61,688 nt of DNA from Robertmurraya korlensis NBRC 107688 (lineage in GTDB: Bacteria; Bacillota; Bacilli; Bacillales; Cytobacillaceae): contig NZ_BCVH01000022.1 in the NCBI RefSeq assembly GCF_001591645.1, forward strand, positions 1-61,688, given 5' to 3'. The notes under the pieces are model-generated. The model made no database searches, had not been told where the DNA came from, and worked only from the letters and a program-made list of their open reading frames with translations. Positions within the stretch are counted from its first letter, which is position 1. Each line of letters starts with the position of its first letter. Position numbers and translations under genes: made by a program. Shown here one piece after another: positions 1 to 7,381 of the stretch.

Positions 1-26
1 GCCGTCTTATTTCAGACGGCTTTTTT
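1..26. terminator. Intrinsic terminator at the window edge, overlapping the kbaA stop
   Basis: A perfect 7-bp stem (GCCGTCT at 1-7, AGACGGC at 14-20) with a 6-nt loop is followed on the plus strand by six T. The right arm contains the kbaA stop codon (12-14, minus strand). The matching T-tract for minus-strand transcripts would lie outside the window, so a two-way role is likely but only half visible. Confidence 0.7.
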
Positions 27-632
27 ACTCTTTTCACTATTTGCTATGAATTTAGGTAAAGCTAATAATTGATAAGAATTACAAATTAGCAAAGGAATAA
101 TCATTAAGTATAACCAACTCTCTTCATTCACCCGAAGAATAGGCACCCATTCTAAGACAGTAACAACAATCATAAAAAAGAGGGCAGGTATAAATGCTTC
201 TTTATTTGTTTGTCTAGCTTTGTAATAGGCGGCTATTACCCCACAAATAGCGATAAAAGAAGCTAGTCCCAAATACGGAACAAGACTATCCCCTTTTTCC
301 GAAAATGCATTAAATCGTAAATAAACTAAATCAAAAAGGACAAAGATAATGAGTATAACCTGGACACTATTCCAAAGCTTCACAGATTTAAAAATACCTA
401 ATCCAAAACGATGAACCGTTAAATAGGCAAAGAAGCCCATTTGGCTTATTAGACTAAATATCAGTCCTACTCCAACTAACCAAGCTAGTATAGATAATAT
501 TTCAACGATCTGAAAATCTGAAAAAAATGGCTCAAATTCATTCCATCGAACAACAAAGCCAACGATTCCTGTTGTCATTCCCCCGAGTATAAGCGTCGAG
601 AAAAACAACCTCACCAAGTTCCGGCTATTCAC
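12..632 (-). CDS. kbaA: KinB-signalling pathway activation protein KbaA
   Basis: Polytopic membrane protein (206 aa) that in B. subtilis is needed for activity of the sporulation sensor kinase KinB feeding the Spo0 phosphorelay. The protein shows about six hydrophobic segments, and its start (NSRNLVRLFFSTLILGG) matches the B. subtilis KbaA N-terminus as I remember it (198 aa). I chose the GTG at 632 because GGGGGAA sits 6 nt upstream. The frame extends to an ATG at 728, but that would add 32 residues and would lie upstream of a good extended -10 at 668-673. It is divergent from gerD, as in B. subtilis. A hairpin overlaps the stop codon. Confidence 0.9.
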   Translation of the reverse strand: MNSRNLVRLFFSTLILGGMTTGIVGFVVRWNEFEPFFSDFQIVEILSILAWLVGVGLIFSLISQMGFFAYLTVHRFGLGIFKSVKLWNSVQVILIIFVLFDLVYLRFNAFSEKGDSLVPYLGLASFIAICGVIAAYYKARQTNKEAFIPALFFMIVVTVLEWVPILRVNEESWLYLMIIPLLICNSYQLLALPKFIANSEKSKKAV

Positions 633-667
633 GTAATTTCCCCCATTTATGTATTCATTCCTTATTG

Positions 668-676
668 ATTGTACCA
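668..676 (-). promoter_or_regulatory. Extended -10 promoter for kbaA
   Basis: On the minus strand the sequence reads TGG followed by TACAAT (-10 at 673-668), an extended -10 element. No good -35 is visible. The predicted start near 661 leaves a leader of about 30 nt before the GTG at 632, which supports that start codon. Confidence 0.5.
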
Positions 677-711
677 ACCAAATTATGAAAAATCTAGGTT
701 CGCGTAGGAAA

Positions 712-742
712 CGTATAATTTTTGTCATTTATCTTCATCATA
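712..742 (+). promoter_or_regulatory. Possible SigG-type promoter for gerD
   Basis: CGTATA at 712-717 and CATCATA at 736-742 are 18 nt apart and resemble forespore SigG elements (TGNATA and CATACTA) at most positions. gerD is forespore-expressed in B. subtilis. The match is partial and the call is tentative. Confidence 0.3.
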
Positions 743-775
743 TACTATAGTTACTCTTCGAAAGGAGCGTTAATC

Positions 776-1369
776 ATGCTTAATAAGTCTTTCGTGCTCC
801 CTCTTTTACTAAGCGGGTTACTTCTTACTGGTTGTGCTGAAGCGGACCCAAGCAGCCAAATGGATTACGAAGCAACAAAGAAAATGGTTGTAGATATTTT
901 AAAAACAGATGATGGAAAGAAAGCCATACAAGAAGTGATGAAGGACGACAAAATGAAAGAAACATTAATCATGGATCAAGCAGTTGTTTCAGATACAGTT
1001 GAAAAAGCACTTACATCTGATAAAGGGACAGAATTCTGGATAAAATCCTTTGAAGATCCAAAGTTTGCTGAGAGTGTTGCAAAGAGTATGGAGACACAGA
1101 ACGAAGCACTTTTAAAGGACTTAATGAAAGACCCAGAATATAGAGCAATGATGATTGGAGTACTAAAAGATCCCGAACTAGAAAAAGAAGTGACGACCAT
1201 TTTAAAAAGTAATGAATACAGAAAACACGTTCAAGCAGTTATAACAGAAACATTCGAAAGTCCATTATTTAAGGCAAAGATACAAGAGAGCATTTTAAAA
1301 GCTGTTGAAGAAGTAGCCGAGCAAAGCGGTAGCAAGGAAGAAGCAAAAGAAGAAGGAACAGGTGCATAG
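776..1369 (+). CDS. gerD: Spore germination lipoprotein GerD
   Basis: GerD (197 aa) is an inner-membrane lipoprotein of the spore that clusters nutrient germinant receptors into the germinosome. The start at 776 follows a clear AAAGGAGCG site; an in-frame ATG at 722 has none. A type II signal peptide is obvious: K4, a leucine-rich core, then the lipobox LLTGC with Cys20 as the lipidated residue. The mature part is charged and helical (repeated MKDPE/LKDPE units around residues 115-145) and ends in a Glu/Lys-rich tail typical of the family. It is divergent from kbaA and convergent with salA, with a shared terminator. Confidence 0.93.
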   Translation: MLNKSFVLPLLLSGLLLTGCAEADPSSQMDYEATKKMVVDILKTDDGKKAIQEVMKDDKMKETLIMDQAVVSDTVEKALTSDKGTEFWIKSFEDPKFAESVAKSMETQNEALLKDLMKDPEYRAMMIGVLKDPELEKEVTTILKSNEYRKHVQAVITETFESPLFKAKIQESILKAVEEVAEQSGSKEEAKEEGTGA

Positions 1370-1387
1370 AAAAGCGGAAGCGCCCGC

Positions 1388-1428
1388 AAATAAGAAAACC
1401 CCTCCAAACGGAGAGGTTTTTCTTATTA
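1388..1428. terminator. Bidirectional terminator between gerD and salA
   Basis: An inverted repeat (AATAAGAAAACCCCTCC, loop AAAC, then GGAGAGGTTTTTCTTATT) gives a long stem with A- and T-tracts on both sides. It serves convergent gerD (plus) and salA (minus). Confidence 0.85.
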
Positions 1429-2478
1429 ATTCAGTGACTCAATAATAGTACCAGCAATTTCTTTGTATATTTGTCCTAATTTATGATCTTCGTGATAAAC
1501 AGACGGAGCAAAGTCCTCTTCATTCCAGTCAGGTTGACCAAGAGGTAATTTTCCAAGCACTTTCGTTTGAAGCTCTTCTGCGAGTTTTTCTCCTCCACCC
1601 TGGCCAAATACATATTCCTTTTCCCCTGTAAGCTTACTTTCAAAGTAAGACATATTTTCAATAACACCTAAAATCTCATGATCCGTTTTAAGGGCCATGG
1701 CACCCGCTCTCGCTGCCACAAATGCGGCAGTTGGATGTGGTGTAGTGACAATAACCTCTTTACAAGTAGGAAGCATACTGTGTACATCTAGAGCTACGTC
1801 ACCTGTCCCAGGTGGTAAGTCTAGTAGTAAATAATCTAAATCTCCCCACTCTACTTCATTAAAGAAGCTGTTTAGCATTTTCCCAAGCATCGGACCTCTC
1901 CAAATGATCGGAGAATTATCTTCAACAAAAAATCCCATTGAGATGACTTTTACACCAAAGCGTTCGACTGGAATGATTTTTTCCCCACGTACAGCCGGAC
2001 GTTTCGTGATCCCCATCATATCAGGTACACTGAATCCATAAATATCGGCATCAACAAGCCCCACTCTTTTCCCTAATCTCGCTAAAGATACAGCAAGGTT
2101 AACAGACACCGTTGATTTACCTACCCCACCTTTTCCACTAGCAATAGCGATAAAGGTTGTCTTACTTCCTGGCGATAAAAGACCTTGTGATCCTTCCTCA
2201 CCCGTAGAACGGAACTTCTCAATCGTCTCGTGTGGCAATTCAAAAAAACGAATTCCCACTGACTCAGCACCCGCTTCTTTTAATAAGTTAACCACTTTCA
2301 TCTGTAACTGCAACTGCTCAGCTGTACCTGTTTTAGTAATCCCTATTTTAACACTTACATGTTTTTTCTCTTCTTTTATTTTTACTTCTTCAATGGCATT
2401 TAGTTCTTCTAATGTCTTATGTAAAAATGGCTCTTCGATACTCTGTAGAAGTTCAATGACTTTTGCTTCTGTTAACAA
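1426..2478 (-). CDS. salA: Mrp/NBP35-type P-loop ATPase SalA
   Basis: SalA/YbaL (350 aa) is a Mrp/ApbC-family ATPase. In B. subtilis it derepresses aprE by repressing scoC; relatives carry Fe-S clusters. An N-terminal MIP18/DUF59-like domain (about residues 1-90) precedes the deviant Walker A GKGGVGKS at 115-122, the switch region DADIYG and the Walker B stretch LLLDLPPGTGD. The start codon is TTG at 2478, with GGCGGTG 6 nt upstream. It lies downstream of an extended -10 promoter and is separated from cwlD by a terminator, so it is probably a single-gene transcript. Confidence 0.93.
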   Translation of the reverse strand: MLTEAKVIELLQSIEEPFLHKTLEELNAIEEVKIKEEKKHVSVKIGITKTGTAEQLQLQMKVVNLLKEAGAESVGIRFFELPHETIEKFRSTGEEGSQGLLSPGSKTTFIAIASGKGGVGKSTVSVNLAVSLARLGKRVGLVDADIYGFSVPDMMGITKRPAVRGEKIIPVERFGVKVISMGFFVEDNSPIIWRGPMLGKMLNSFFNEVEWGDLDYLLLDLPPGTGDVALDVHSMLPTCKEVIVTTPHPTAAFVAARAGAMALKTDHEILGVIENMSYFESKLTGEKEYVFGQGGGEKLAEELQTKVLGKLPLGQPDWNEEDFAPSVYHEDHKLGQIYKEIAGTIIESLN

Positions 2479-2515
2479 CTTTTACACCGCCTTTTTGAAT
2501 TCGTTTGCAGTTCCT

Positions 2516-2525
2516 ATTATAACAT
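2516..2525 (-). promoter_or_regulatory. Extended -10 promoter for salA
   Basis: On the minus strand, TGT followed by TATAAT (-10 at 2521-2516) forms an extended -10, about 40 nt upstream of the salA TTG. The upstream -35 region is weak (TTAACT, too distant). Confidence 0.55.
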
Positions 2526-2568
2526 AATCCCCTGAATTTACAGTTAACTGCATCACACCCCTATATAA

Positions 2569-2600
2569 GAAAAAGAAGGTGCCTTTCTTTCACCTTCTTA
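2569..2600 (-). terminator. Terminator of cwlD
   Basis: The minus strand reads AAGAAGGTG, a 9-nt loop, CACCTTCTT and then a T-rich tail. The stem begins at the cwlD stop codon (2598-2600). Confidence 0.8.
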
Positions 2601-3320
2601 CTCCATTTCAACTATTTCATTTTCGTTCGAGTAATAGCGTAGCATCCCTTTATAGATAGAAGCTGCTACCTTATCTTGATACTCCTCTGTCTTTAACAAT
2701 TCCTTTTCCGTTGGATTAGATAAAAAACCAACCTCTACTAATACCCCTGGTTTCTTTGCATTTTTTAAAATATAGACAGAACTTAACGATTTTGCCTTCC
2801 GATCGGTATTTTCAAGATTAATTTTGAACTCATCTTGGATGAACTTTGCAGCCTTAGCATTTTCCTTTAACTGCGGTCCATAAAATGTTTGTGCACCACT
2901 CCACTTTTGTGAAGGAATCGCATTTAAATGGAGACTAATAAAAAAGTTTGCTTCAGATTCATTAATCATGGCTAAACGCTTTTTTAAATCCTCTACTTTC
3001 CTCCTGCTATATCCTTTTGTTCCATCTGCTGCTAAGTCGGTATCTTCCTCTCTTGTCATAATGACAAGGGCACCCTGCTCTTGAAGATAGTCTCTCAATT
3101 TTTTCGAAATACTAAGAGCTATGTCCTTCTCTAGTGCATCCTTTGTTCCCGCTCCGCCATCAGGTCCACCGTGACCGGGGTCAAGTAAAATGATCTGGCC
3201 TGATAGCGGAAGACTCCAAGAACTCCATGATTCTTTGGCTTTAAAATAATCGTACTGAAGAATGAAAAATAAAATAACTAATCCAGCAGTAAAAGCAATA
3301 ATTTTTACTCTTTTGCTCAT
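2598..3320 (-). CDS. cwlD: Spore cortex N-acetylmuramoyl-L-alanine amidase CwlD
   Basis: CwlD (240 aa) removes the peptide from muramic acid during cortex synthesis, the first step towards muramic-delta-lactam, which cortex-lytic enzymes recognise at germination. One membrane anchor (about residues 7-25) precedes an Amidase_3 domain. Visible zinc ligands are His50 (in LDPGHGG), Glu64 and His131 (in SLHLNA); the catalytic Glu196 lies in VLVEVGFLSN. Length equals the B. subtilis protein (237 aa). It follows ybaK with a 77-nt gap, the usual ybaK-cwlD pair, and ends at its own terminator. Confidence 0.95.
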   Translation of the reverse strand: MSKRVKIIAFTAGLVILFFILQYDYFKAKESWSSWSLPLSGQIILLDPGHGGPDGGAGTKDALEKDIALSISKKLRDYLQEQGALVIMTREEDTDLAADGTKGYSRRKVEDLKKRLAMINESEANFFISLHLNAIPSQKWSGAQTFYGPQLKENAKAAKFIQDEFKINLENTDRKAKSLSSVYILKNAKKPGVLVEVGFLSNPTEKELLKTEEYQDKVAASIYKGMLRYYSNENEIVEME

Positions 3321-3397
3321 TTCTATGCGTCAGTCCTTCCCATCCGTCCGATATTCAATTTAATATATGGGACAAGATGGGATAATAGAACCTAGAG

Positions 3398-3841
3398 TTA
3401 GTGAAGCCTTAATTTATGCCTTCTTTCTCCGTTACGAAAGCCTTCATGCCACCAGCTTTCTACATATTGTTCGCATAGGTAAAATAAGGACTCACTATAT
3501 ATACCTTCTGTACCCTTTCCCCAATAAAGGAGAAAATTATACAGTGTATCGATTAGATGCTTTTCTTCTTTATGACATCTTTCCTTAATAGTCTCAACGG
3601 ACTCTCCATAAAACCCGAATTTACTAAAATGCGCACCTAGAAGATACGCTTCAATCGCAACATCATAACATGCCTCTTCAATCCCTGATTGCGTAAGTAA
3701 ATTGGCTGTCATACGGGAGGAGCCAAAATATTGTTTTACTCGTTCCTTTAACACTTTAAGCGAGATTTCTCTTAAGACTGACTTTTCATATTTCAACTGC
3801 TTTTCACGTTTTTTTTCTTTAAAGGTTGTAATTACATTCAC
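3398..3841 (-). CDS. ybaK: DUF2521 protein YbaK
   Basis: A 147-aa protein matching B. subtilis YbaK (DUF2521) in length and position next to cwlD. Its biochemical function is unknown. It is soluble, mostly helical, with a basic N-terminus (KEKKREKQLKYEKS) and a Trp-rich C-terminal end (YVESWWHEGF). The start is a GTG at 3841 preceded by AAAGGGGTG. In B. subtilis it is expressed during sporulation together with cwlD. Here it is divergent from a histidine kinase gene rather than following ybaJ. Identity is sure; function is not. Confidence 0.82.
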   Translation of the reverse strand: MNVITTFKEKKREKQLKYEKSVLREISLKVLKERVKQYFGSSRMTANLLTQSGIEEACYDVAIEAYLLGAHFSKFGFYGESVETIKERCHKEEKHLIDTLYNFLLYWGKGTEGIYSESLFYLCEQYVESWWHEGFRNGERRHKLRLH

Positions 3842-3892
3842 TGCATTGTCACCCCTTTCGGTTATTCTTTAACGACGAAAAGCGAGACATAC

Positions 3893-3927
3893 AAAATTGG
3901 CAGTGAATTCACCTTCCAATTTTTTTG
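3893..3927. other. Palindromic hairpin between ybaK and the kinase
   Basis: AAATTGG pairs with CCAATTT around an inner palindrome GTGAATTCAC, with small internal loops. Seven T follow on the plus strand. It looks like an intrinsic terminator but has no upstream plus-strand gene. It lies in the 5' leader region of ybaK, and a protein-binding palindrome is also possible. Confidence 0.4.
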
Positions 3928-3975
3928 ATTAATTTTCCTACATCTTAACTACCTATTTACAATGATTTAAAATAC

Positions 3976-4004
3976 ATGAAACAAATGCGAGGCAGGAATA
4001 TGAT
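3976..4004 (+). promoter_or_regulatory. Possible SigA promoter for the histidine kinase
   Basis: ATGAAA (3976-3981), a 17-nt spacer, and TATGAT (3999-4004) lie about 57 nt before the start codon. The -35 is weak. Confidence 0.35.
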
Positions 4005-4060
4005 ACAAAATCTAGAATTGATTACCATGTAGAAAAAAATGAAGTTAGGCAGGTACTAGT

Positions 4061-5446
4061 ATGAACCAACTTGAAATTGATACGCTCGAGATATTGGATA
4101 GAATTACTGACGGTTTCTTTTCGGTTGATACTAACTGGAATTTCACTTATATAAACTCCAAGGCGTCCCAGTTATTATTTCGTAATCGAGAAGATCTTTT
4201 TGGCAAGAATATATGGAGTGAATTCCCTGAGGCAGTCGACTTACCGTTTTATGAACAATACACAAAAGCAGTAACTGAACAAGTATCCGTTCAATTTGAT
4301 TCATTTTTCCCTCCCCTAGATACCTGGTTTGATGTGAGAGCCTATCCATCTGCAAATGGTCTCTCCGTTTACTTTTTAGATGTTACAATCAAAAAGAAAG
4401 CTGTTTCTGAACAGCAACAACATTATAAATCACTCTTTGAACAAAATCCTGATGCAGTCTTTTCATTTGATTTACAAGGTAACTACCTTAGCGTCAATTC
4501 AGCTATGGAACAGCTGCTAGGATATACAGAAGCAGAATTCCTTCAAATATCCTATCTCCCCCTTGTTGAAGAAGCAGAGTTACAAAGGACAAGAAACCAT
4601 TATGAATTAGCAGCAGCTGGTTACACTCAACATTATGAAACAAAAGCATTACATAAAGATGGGCGAGTTATTCATGTGAGTGTTACAAACATCCCAATTA
4701 TAGTTGATAAAGAAGTGGTTGGTGTATATGGCATCGCAAAGGATATTACTGACCATAAGGCGACAGAACAACAACTTATTAAGTCTGAGAAGCTTTCGGC
4801 CATTGGACAACTCTCAGCTTCCATCGCACACGAAATACGTAACCCTCTTACTGCTCTCAAGGGATTCCTACAAATTATGAGGTCATCTGCCCCAAGCAAA
4901 GAAATATGCTATTACGAGATAATGGCTGACGAAATTGCACGCATTGAACAGATTACTGGTGAGCTATTAATGGTAGCCAAACCACAAGTTCATCATTTCC
5001 ATTATGAGAACCTGAAAGAGATTTTCCATGATGTAAACACACTACTTAGTTCACAAGCACTTATGAATAAAGTAAACATTAAGGTCCATTCTGAAGAGAT
5101 TCCCCTTGTATACTGTGTGGGCCACCAGTTAAAACAGGTACTGATTAACTTAATAAAAAACGCGATTGAATCGATGCCATCTGGCGGAAATATACATGTG
5201 TTCATAGACAAAACAAATAACGATGAGGTCATTATAATAATTCAAGACCAGGGCTGCGGCATCCCGGAAGATTTACTAGATAATATCGGCATTCCCTTTT
5301 ATACGACCAAGCAAAAAGGAACAGGGTTAGGAATGATGACCAGCTTTAAAATTATTGAGTCACATGCAGGTTCAATGGAGATAACTAGTAAAGAAGGCGA
5401 AGGAACGGTAGTAAAGATCCTTTTACCCGTTCATTTTGTAGAGTAA
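4061..5446 (+). CDS. Soluble PAS-PAS sensor histidine kinase, sporulation-kinase-like
   Basis: A 461-aa cytosolic histidine kinase with no membrane segment. Two PAS domains (about 8-110 and 120-232) precede a HisKA H-box (SASIAHEIRNPLTALKG, phospho-acceptor His257) and a HATPase_c domain with N367 (N box), DQGCG at 396-400 (G1) and GTGLGM at 420-425 (G2), so it looks catalytically complete. The H-box resembles that of the Spo0F-phosphorylating kinases KinA and KinE, but no response regulator is next to it, so its partner is inferred. It is the only plus-strand gene besides gerD, lies where B. subtilis has ybaJ, is divergent from ybaK and converges on rpsI. The Shine-Dalgarno sequence (GGCAGGT) is weak. 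Confidence 0.9.
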   Translation: MNQLEIDTLEILDRITDGFFSVDTNWNFTYINSKASQLLFRNREDLFGKNIWSEFPEAVDLPFYEQYTKAVTEQVSVQFDSFFPPLDTWFDVRAYPSANGLSVYFLDVTIKKKAVSEQQQHYKSLFEQNPDAVFSFDLQGNYLSVNSAMEQLLGYTEAEFLQISYLPLVEEAELQRTRNHYELAAAGYTQHYETKALHKDGRVIHVSVTNIPIIVDKEVVGVYGIAKDITDHKATEQQLIKSEKLSAIGQLSASIAHEIRNPLTALKGFLQIMRSSAPSKEICYYEIMADEIARIEQITGELLMVAKPQVHHFHYENLKEIFHDVNTLLSSQALMNKVNIKVHSEEIPLVYCVGHQLKQVLINLIKNAIESMPSGGNIHVFIDKTNNDEVIIIIQDQGCGIPEDLLDNIGIPFYTTKQKGTGLGMMTSFKIIESHAGSMEITSKEGEGTVVKILLPVHFVE

Positions 5447-5485
5447 TCACTCATACAATAGAGAGGAGGTGTTTTTACTTTTACA

Positions 5486-5521
5486 AAAATAAAAGACCCC
5501 CAACCACGGTTGAGAGTCTTT
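5486..5521 (-). terminator. Terminator of rplM-rpsI
   Basis: The minus strand reads AAAGACTCTCAACC, a short loop, GGTTGGGGGTCTTT and then TATTTTTG. The stem begins about 13 nt after the rpsI stop. It may also stop the convergent kinase transcript. Confidence 0.82.
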
Positions 5522-5534
5522 GATAAGCGTAAAA

Positions 5535-5927
5535 TTAACGCTTTGAGAACTGAGGTGCACGACGAGCGCCTTTAAGACCGTATTTCTTACGTTCTTTCAT
5601 ACGAGCGTCACGAGTTAATAATCCAGCACGCTTAAGTGTTGGACGGTATTCTGGGTCAACATTTAGTAACGCACGAGCGATACCGTGGCGGATTGCGCCA
5701 GCTTGACCAGTGTAACCTCCACCATTAACGTTAACAAGAATATCATAGCTACCTAGAGTTTCTGTTGCGTTTAATGGTTGCTTTACTACTTCACGTAGTG
5801 CTTCGAATGGAATGTAATCAGTGATGTCACGATCGTTGATTGTGATTTTACCGCTGCCTGGAACTAGACGAACACGTGCAACGGAGCTTTTACGACGACC
5901 AGTACCAATGTATTGAACCTGTGCCAA
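5535..5927 (-). CDS. rpsI: 30S ribosomal protein S9
   Basis: S9 (130 aa) binds the 16S rRNA head; its C-terminal tail reaches the P-site tRNA. The ends are diagnostic: [12 protein letters not shown] near the N-terminus and the conserved basic tail RRAPQFSKR. Translation starts at TTG (5927) with AAGGGAGGG 7 nt upstream. It lies 19 nt after rplM in the standard rplM-rpsI operon and is closed by a terminator. Unlike in B. subtilis, no ybaJ follows. Confidence 0.97.
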   Translation of the reverse strand: MAQVQYIGTGRRKSSVARVRLVPGSGKITINDRDITDYIPFEALREVVKQPLNATETLGSYDILVNVNGGGYTGQAGAIRHGIARALLNVDPEYRPTLKRAGLLTRDARMKERKKYGLKGARRAPQFSKR

Positions 5928-5946
5928 TATAATACCCTCCCTTTAA

Positions 5947-6384
5947 TTATCCACGAAGTTCGTAAACTTCAGGTTGTTGTGCTTGGTGCGGATGCTCGCT
6001 ACCAGCGTATACGTGTAACTTTCTGAACATTTGACGACCTAAAGAATTTTTAGGAAGCATGCCTTTGATAGCAAGCTCTAACATTCTTTCAGCGTAGTTT
6101 GTACGCATTTCAAGAGCCGTTCTAGTTTTTAAACCACCTGGGTGCATTGTGTGGCGGTAGTAGATCTTGTCAGTTAATTTCTTACCAGTTAACTCGATCT
6201 TTGAAGCATTGATTAGAATTACGTTATCACCAGTATCAACATGTGGTGTGAAAGTTGGTTTATGTTTTCCACGTAGAATTGATGCAACTTCTGAAGCAAG
6301 ACGTCCAAGAGTTTTGCCTTCTGCATCAATCACGTACCATTTACGTTCAATATTGTTTGAATTAGCCATAAACGTTGTACGCAT
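5947..6384 (-). CDS. rplM: 50S ribosomal protein L13
   Basis: L13 (145 aa, same length as B. subtilis) is an early 23S rRNA-binding assembly protein. Conserved stretches [25 protein letters not shown] and [10 protein letters not shown] are present. ATG at 6384 follows TAGGAGGG. A strong promoter at 6535-6563 gives an mRNA leader of about 144 nt in which L13-type leader structures are expected. It is cotranscribed with rpsI and probably autoregulated through the leader. Confidence 0.97.
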   Translation of the reverse strand: MRTTFMANSNNIERKWYVIDAEGKTLGRLASEVASILRGKHKPTFTPHVDTGDNVILINASKIELTGKKLTDKIYYRHTMHPGGLKTRTALEMRTNYAERMLELAIKGMLPKNSLGRQMFRKLHVYAGSEHPHQAQQPEVYELRG

Positions 6385-6528
6385 TGAAGATTCCCTCCTA
6401 AATTTTCATTCATAAAATTTTGTTCTAGCATGCTTCCCACACGTGTTCCGACATGTGTTCTGTCATGGTTTACGTATATCTCGACATAATAAGTTAACGG
6501 GGCTTATCATGGGATTAAAATACATACA
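6385..6528 (-). promoter_or_regulatory. Leader of rplM-rpsI, probable L13-type autoregulatory RNA
   Basis: About 144 nt lie between the predicted start of transcription and the rplM ATG. The RNA contains the palindromic stretch GACAGAACACATGTC and a following ACACGTGT element. Firmicutes rplM leaders carry a known L13-binding regulatory RNA family. I assign it from position and stems, not from a covariance search. Confidence 0.55.
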
Positions 6529-6534
6529 TCTGAT

Positions 6535-6563
6535 ATCATATACTGCATTAGCCCTGATGTCAA
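6535..6563 (-). promoter_or_regulatory. Strong SigA promoter of rplM-rpsI
   Basis: TTGACA (6563-6558), a 17-nt spacer and TATGAT (6540-6535) on the minus strand, with the -35 matching consensus. Confidence 0.88.
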
Positions 6564-6627
6564 GGAAATGTTACACCAGGATTAGTTGTCATAGAAATTT
6601 TTTAATCAATTCTTCTATTAATCATCA

Positions 6628-7368
6628 TTACTTATAAAATACTTCCCAAAGGTATAACCCTTGTGGGGGAGCTGTTTTTCCAGCAAATGTTCGGTCTCGC
6701 TTCTCTAGGATACCAGGGATCGAGTCAGCCATTATAGCACCGGTTCCTACCTGTAAAAGGGTCCCAACAATGATACGAACCATATTATACAGAAAACCAT
6801 TTCCTCGAAAGCGAAGTACCAGCTGTTCACCTTCAGAAGATATATCTAGATCATATATTGTTCTTACTCGGTCCACTACTTCTGTTTTTGCTGAACAAAA
6901 GCTAGTAAAATCGTATTCACCAATAAAATGAACACATGCCTCTTTCATAGCCTCTAGGTTCAATTGATAAGGGAAATGATACGAATAATTTCTATGAAAC
7001 GGATCGCGTATTTTCTGATTATCAATAAAATACCGATATTCTTTACCAGTTGCGTGAAAGCGTGCATGAAACTCTTTATCGACTTCCTCAATCGACAAGA
7101 TGACAATCTCACTCGATAAGGTTGCATTCAGCGCTAGCTGCCACTTAGCTAAGGGAATGTTTAGATCCGAATCGAAATGAATCACCTGCCCCCTCGCATG
7201 TACGCCTGCATCTGTACGCCCAGAAGCAGTCACCTTTACTTCTTTGCCTTTATGGAGCTTAGAAAGGGCTGCCTCAAGCTCTGATTGAACCGTACGCTTA
7301 TTAGGCTGTACCTGATAGCCGTGAAAAGCCGTACCGTCGTAAGATACTTCACACTTATATCTCTTCAT
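6628..7368 (-). CDS. truA: tRNA pseudouridine(38-40) synthase TruA
   Basis: TruA (246 aa) isomerises U38-U40 in the tRNA anticodon stem-loop. The catalytic Asp53 is in SGRTDAGVHARG, and the C-terminal family signature GNGFLYNMVRIIVGTLL is clear. I start it at ATG 7368 (MKRYKCEVSYDG), preceded by AGAGGTG. The frame extends 11 codons further to 7401, but that would overlap ecfT and has no homologous extension. It follows ecfT by 13 nt and so is the last gene of the ecfA1-ecfA2-ecfT-truA operon. Confidence 0.95.
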   Translation of the reverse strand: MKRYKCEVSYDGTAFHGYQVQPNKRTVQSELEAALSKLHKGKEVKVTASGRTDAGVHARGQVIHFDSDLNIPLAKWQLALNATLSSEIVILSIEEVDKEFHARFHATGKEYRYFIDNQKIRDPFHRNYSYHFPYQLNLEAMKEACVHFIGEYDFTSFCSAKTEVVDRVRTIYDLDISSEGEQLVLRFRGNGFLYNMVRIIVGTLLQVGTGAIMADSIPGILEKRDRTFAGKTAPPQGLYLWEVFYK

Positions 7369-7381
7369 GAGAACCACACCT

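Noticed and set aside
5447-5485. Strong GAGAGGAGGTG Shine-Dalgarno-like site after the kinase
   Set aside because: The frames that could start there stop within a few codons and run into the rpsI terminator. It may be a relic, but no gene can be supported.
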